Positions 61,033 to 64,000 of a stretch of 64,000 bases of DNA are shown in pieces. Location of the stretch: positions 44,313,610 through 44,377,609 of the forward strand of contig NC_133103.1 of NCBI RefSeq assembly GCF_022965805.1. Direction: 5' to 3'. Position numbers and translations under genes: made by a program. The notes beneath the pieces are model-generated. The model was not told the DNA's origin, made no database searches, and saw only the letters and a program-made list of their open reading frames with translations. Source of the DNA: Primulina eburnea. Taxonomy: Eukaryota > Streptophyta > Magnoliopsida > Lamiales > Gesneriaceae. Each line of letters starts with the position of its first letter. Within the stretch, counting starts at the first letter, position 1.

Positions 61033-61207
61033 ACTGCTTCGTCAAATTTTGTCCTTTGCACCTTCTAATTCATCACTATACTACTCCAAACTCTCATGTC
61101 TAAGCTTCCAAACTACAATAACAAAAACAACAACAAATCAAATAAAACCTGCTCAAGAATCACAAAATTCCAAGTTAAAAACAAGTAATAAAAGTACAAT
61201 AAATTCA

Positions 61208-61246
61208 AACTCCCCCAAACTTAAGATTTTGCTAGTCCCGAGCAAA
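61208..61246 (-). other. Polypurine tract module of the Tat/Athila-like element
   Basis: The minus strand reads TTTTGCTCGGGACTAGCAAA and then AAGTTTGGGGGAGT immediately before the LTR. TTTTGCT and AGCAAAA form a 7-bp stem. Similar TTTGCTCGGGACTAGCAAA...TTTGGGGG modules are, to my knowledge, common upstream of 3' LTRs in plant Tat/Athila elements. Confidence 0.75.
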
Positions 61247-62700
61247 ACAAAACAACAAAAACAACCAAACAAATCATGAAATATTTTATAGAACTTGGCC
61301 TCAAGATAAATTTAAAACCTTTCATGCATTCACAATTCACATCAATTCAACCACTTGTTCATCCGGATAAAATCATGTGATCGGTTAATTCTCTAACTTC
61401 AAATCTCTTCAACCATGTTTCAAATCATTCTCAATTGATTTCAAATTTTTACAAACACATATCACAAGGTCTTTTTCGGTAAAGATTGGGTTCAAAGCAA
61501 TATTCATTCAAGAAATGGATACCCAATAAATATTTGATGCAATGAGGTGTGTGTAAAATTGATCAAGATTCTTACTCAATGAAAGTGTTTATCGATTGTC
61601 CATAGGCTAGATCCTCCCAATCACTCTCCACTAGTATATTGGACAACTATGACTAGGTTAATAGGATTTTCAATGGTTATAATGTTAGGCCTTGGTTCAT
61701 GGCTACAAATAAAGATTAGGAGTTCAAATAAGGGAGTAAATTGAATTTCATCTCTTTTGCAAACTCCACTATTTCTTTTGATCTCCAATTCTTTTACATT
61801 TCTTTTCATCTCTTTTTCTCCCATTTTTCTCCAACTTCATCAATGTAACATCATTCATTTTCTTTTGTAGGAGAATATCACTTTCTTTAATCTTTTGAAT
61901 TCTTACTCCCTTGAGAAGGTAGGAAATAATTGTATAAGATATTCAAAAGGTAGGTAATTGTGGGATACTTGAAAAAAAATATTGAATGGGGTTCTTTTAC
62001 ACATATTTACGTGTGTCATTCAATTTCATATAAGTTCAAAGAGGTGACAAATGATAAATTAATTTTATTTGGTAGCTTGAAAGGCTCAATTGATCCAAAA
62101 ATCACCTAAATCATTCCTAAATCATAAGTTGTCCGTATTTCGCCTCGAATGATGTTTGGATAGTTCTAGACAAAATCTCAATTCACCAACACAGAGTAGA
62201 ATCTAATCATCGTGAAAATGGTGTCTCAATGCATCAACCAAATACATATATATTCAAAAAGAAAAGTGCTTGGCTTCCAAGGAATTTCAAAAACACAATT
62301 CTTTGTTCATATAGGCTCAAAAGGGCTTCAAATGAATGTTTATGAACAATATAAATGGCCCAAATAAAATCAAAGATTGCCTCAATCATTTATGTGTTTG
62401 CAAAAAATTTATTTCAATATCCAATGAAAATCACAAAGTTTTATAGAAATTATAAGTCTCAAACTTACCAATTCTCATGATTATTCTCTAAATTTTTCAA
62501 ATTGATCGATTAACATGAATATAATGCATGACCTTTCTTTTCAATTCAAAAAAAATATTTTCATCATTGGCCAATTCGAAATAAAAAAATTTCATGACTA
62601 AAATACTAAAAACACACAAAATAACCCAAAAATTATCACACAAAAAGAAAAATAAACACACCAAATAAAATAACACAAAAATAAAATAAAATAAACTAAA
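61247..62700 (-). other. Non-coding internal region of the Tat/Athila-like element
   Basis: About 1.45 kb of AT-rich DNA has no protein similarity on either strand. Short open frames are scattered and unremarkable. It would correspond to the 3' untranslated region of a full element after pol was deleted. Confidence 0.6.
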
Positions 62701-62750
62701 CCAAATCTCCCCCAAACTTAAACATGTGCATCGTCCTCGATGTAAATAAA
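62701..62750 (-). other. Second polypurine-like module after gag
   Basis: Minus-strand ATCGAGGACGATGCACATGT followed by TTAAGTTTGGGGGAGATTT lies about 40 bases after the gag stop. It repeats the AAGTTTGGGGGAG core of the 3' module at 61,208. Two such tracts in a 2.4 kb internal region are unusual. Confidence 0.65.
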
Positions 62751-62791
62751 CATGATAAATAGGAGAATACACATACACTGGGCAACGACCG

Positions 62792-63628
62792 TCAGTGGTC
62801 ATTACCATCATCCTCATCTTCGTCGTCATGGGGTGGTTGGAACTCCGGCGGGTGGTAAACGGGTGGCCACTGTGGATGAGGTGGAAATGGATGACCAGAA
62901 GTGGAAGCAGATGGAAATTGCTGAGCCAAGACCGATGTGAAATCCATCATATACCCCATGAATGTATCGGTCCTATACCGAAAAGAATCCATCTCTTGGC
63001 GTTGTACTCGCATATCCTCTTCCAACTGAGTCAATCTATCTCTCCTCTGCTTGTGTTGCGGTGGTGGTTCTTGAGCCTGGGCTTGGGCACGTCTCTCTGC
63101 AGCTCTCCTATTAAAATCCCTTTCAGCTCTACGTGTTGCAGCTTGATCATTTCTGACTCCCACAAATGGTTGAATAACCAAAATTTCATTCTTCGGCTTC
63201 AACAATTCTTCGTTCGCTGCCCAAGTCACTCCCGCATGTTGGCATAAAACAGTGATGAGAGAGGGGTGGAGAAGTCCACTCGGAGAGTTACCTCTTGCAT
63301 AATCAAGTATCGAATGCTGAAGCAATTGACCTAATTCAATTGCCTTCCCTGTCATAATGCAAAATGTAAGGATAGCCCTCTCCTTGATGACGGTAGTGGT
63401 GTGTAAGGTAGGCTTGATCCTAGCAGAAATGAATGAATACCAATTTTTCGCAACAGTCTTCAGATCAGACTTTGCTAGGCTCAAGTGCACATCGTCCCTC
63501 ATTCTCCATTCGGCTCCCTGTATGCAAATTGTTTGAAGAATACTGTTATAATCAACATGCTCGTTCCTGTATTCTTCATACGTCAAGTTATAGTAAAATG
63601 TAATTTTGAGTACAAGTGTCGATCCCAC
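62792..63628 (-). CDS. Gag-like protein of the Tat/Athila-like element (plant transposon protein domain), 5'-truncated
   Basis: The open frame is 278 codons. The first 16 or so (MGSTLVLKITFYYNLT) are read from LTR sequence; element-specific text starts near 63,577 with YEEYRNEHVDYN. The core has LAKSDLKTVAKNWYSFISAR, PTLHTTTVIKERAILTFCIM and LLHPSLITVLCQHAGV, which I recognise as the 'putative plant transposon protein' domain found in Athila/Tat gag regions. An Arg/Ala/Gln-rich segment with coiled-coil potential follows (RRAERDFNRRAAERRAQAQ, then RLTQLEEDMRVQRQEMDSF). The tail is Pro-rich and ends in an acidic stretch. There is no zinc knuckle. The frame is intact, but its N-terminus was lost by deletion, so a native start is absent. 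Confidence 0.7.
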   Translation of the reverse strand: MGSTLVLKITFYYNLTYEEYRNEHVDYNSILQTICIQGAEWRMRDDVHLSLAKSDLKTVAKNWYSFISARIKPTLHTTTVIKERAILTFCIMTGKAIELGQLLQHSILDYARGNSPSGLLHPSLITVLCQHAGVTWAANEELLKPKNEILVIQPFVGVRNDQAATRRAERDFNRRAAERRAQAQAQEPPPQHKQRRDRLTQLEEDMRVQRQEMDSFRYRTDTFMGYMMDFTSVLAQQFPSASTSGHPFPPHPQWPPVYHPPEFQPPHDDEDEDDGNDH

Positions 63629-64000
63629 GAGGAATGTATTTCTAAATTTATATTAATGCTTGTAATTAAAATAGTCTCGACTTTATTTAGAATAATCAAC
63701 TGACAGATTTGTTCGTATCAATAACTGAATTGAAAATAAATTTACTTTTAGTACCAAACAGATTTGAACAATGGAATAAAAGATCTAGAGGTCCGATTTC
63801 ACGCAACTATCCACCATGTGCTATTTTGTGTAGCTATATTATAAATGTCCTTCTTATTCATTAACCAAGAATTCTATAATTATCTACTCCCTCTCCCGAG
63901 TGCTAAGTAGATACTAATTATCTAACAAAAAATTGTAACATCCCTGTCAACAATCTAAAATTAAATAACACAATAAGCACTAACTTCTTTTAATGGCTTT
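63578..64000 (-). repeat. 5' LTR of the Tat/Athila-like element, truncated at its inner end and by the window edge
   Basis: From CGTCAAGTTATAG it matches 59,864-60,285. Visible differences are AAATTTACTTTTAG, CCATGTGCTAT, TTCTATAATTATC, CTCCCTCTCCC and ACATCCCTGTC. The 36-37 bases that should form the LTR end, plus the PBS, are missing. Confidence 0.8.

Larger units (their letters stand above)
59828..61207 (-). repeat. 3' LTR of the Tat/Athila-like element
   Basis: Plus-strand start is TGTTGCGTGTTTTC. The minus-strand start is probably TGAATTTATTG, right after the polypurine tract. A TATA box (minus CTATAAAAGG) lies at 60,766-60,775, about 90 bases downstream of the dyad cluster. The GTGTCGATCCCACGAGG text is frequent in plant Tat-lineage LTRs, as far as I recall. 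Confidence 0.7.
59828..64000 (-). mobile_element. Tat/Athila-like non-autonomous gypsy element inserted in the Copia-2 LTR
   Basis: Two direct LTR copies frame it: 59,828-61,207 and 63,578 to beyond the window end. Both contain TTATAGTAAAATGTAATTTT and GTGTCGATCCCACGAGGAAT. The internal part (about 2.37 kb) has only a gag-like frame on the minus strand and no pol, so it is non-autonomous. The 5' LTR (right side) lacks the 36-37 terminal bases and the PBS: it joins directly to gag sequence at 63,577. This copy could not start reverse transcription normally. The pair differs at about six places over the roughly 420 bp visible. Confidence 0.75.

Noticed and set aside
1..64000. tRNA, rRNA or snRNA genes
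   Set aside because: No box A/B pairs with cloverleaf potential or conserved rRNA segments were recognised by eye. TGGTATCAGAGC occurrences are primer binding sites, not tRNA genes.

Overview
The window is nuclear DNA of a flowering plant. The evidence is GT-AG introns, a plant-type UPL1/UPL2 HECT ubiquitin ligase, AT-rich intergenic DNA and nested Ty1/copia and Ty3/gypsy LTR retrotransposons primed by initiator tRNA-Met. The repeat families look like those of asterid eudicots, perhaps Lamiales, but that is a weak guess. One host gene is present; everything after about 16.5 kb is retrotransposon-derived.

Layout. (1) 1-16.47 kb: promoter, leader and the complete 16-exon UPL1-like gene on the + strand (CDS 663-15996, 3,647 codons plus stop). 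(2) 16.47-22.26 kb: a broken Ty3/gypsy element (long 5' LTR, PBS, gag remnant, frameshifted PR-RT-RNase H, stub of the 3' LTR). (3) 22.26-24.06 kb: a second gypsy-type LTR remnant carrying three doublets of a GCATATGC dyad. (4) about 23.5-25.9 kb: AT-rich degenerate repeats. (5) 26.03-50.22 kb: a Ty1/copia element ('Copia-1') whose gag is split by a 21.3 kb insert. (6) 27,205-48,522: that insert, a head-to-tail array of ten LTRs alternating with nine 535-537 bp non-coding internal segments (repeat about 2,180 bp), bounded by a single 5-bp target duplication AGGTG. (7) 50.22-51.79 kb: a minus-strand gypsy-like LTR and a (TA)n tract. (8) 51.79-59.83 kb: a minus-strand copia element ('Copia-2') with nearly identical LTRs but a broken pol. 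(9) 59.83 kb to the end: a minus-strand Tat/Athila-like non-autonomous element inserted in the 5' LTR of Copia-2.

Two observations stand out. First, the tandem LTR array: one integration event, judged by the target duplication, was converted in place into a macrosatellite. The outermost LTRs carry a long minisatellite allele, all eight inner LTRs carry the same two 14-bp deletions, and neighbouring units share SNPs. Each unit keeps a TATA box, a PBS and a polypurine tract. Second, two unrelated gypsy-type LTRs (22.4 kb and 60.9 kb) carry different GC-rich dyads in the same geometry: three doublets, each with exactly 23 bp from copy to copy, about 150-340 bp from the LTR start. A third GC-rich cluster in the Copia-2 leader has an 11-12/23-24 bp period. 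This looks like a shared U3/leader architecture that is not conserved in sequence.

All coordinates, splice junctions and repeat boundaries were read by eye. Family names rest on recognised protein motifs, not on database searches.
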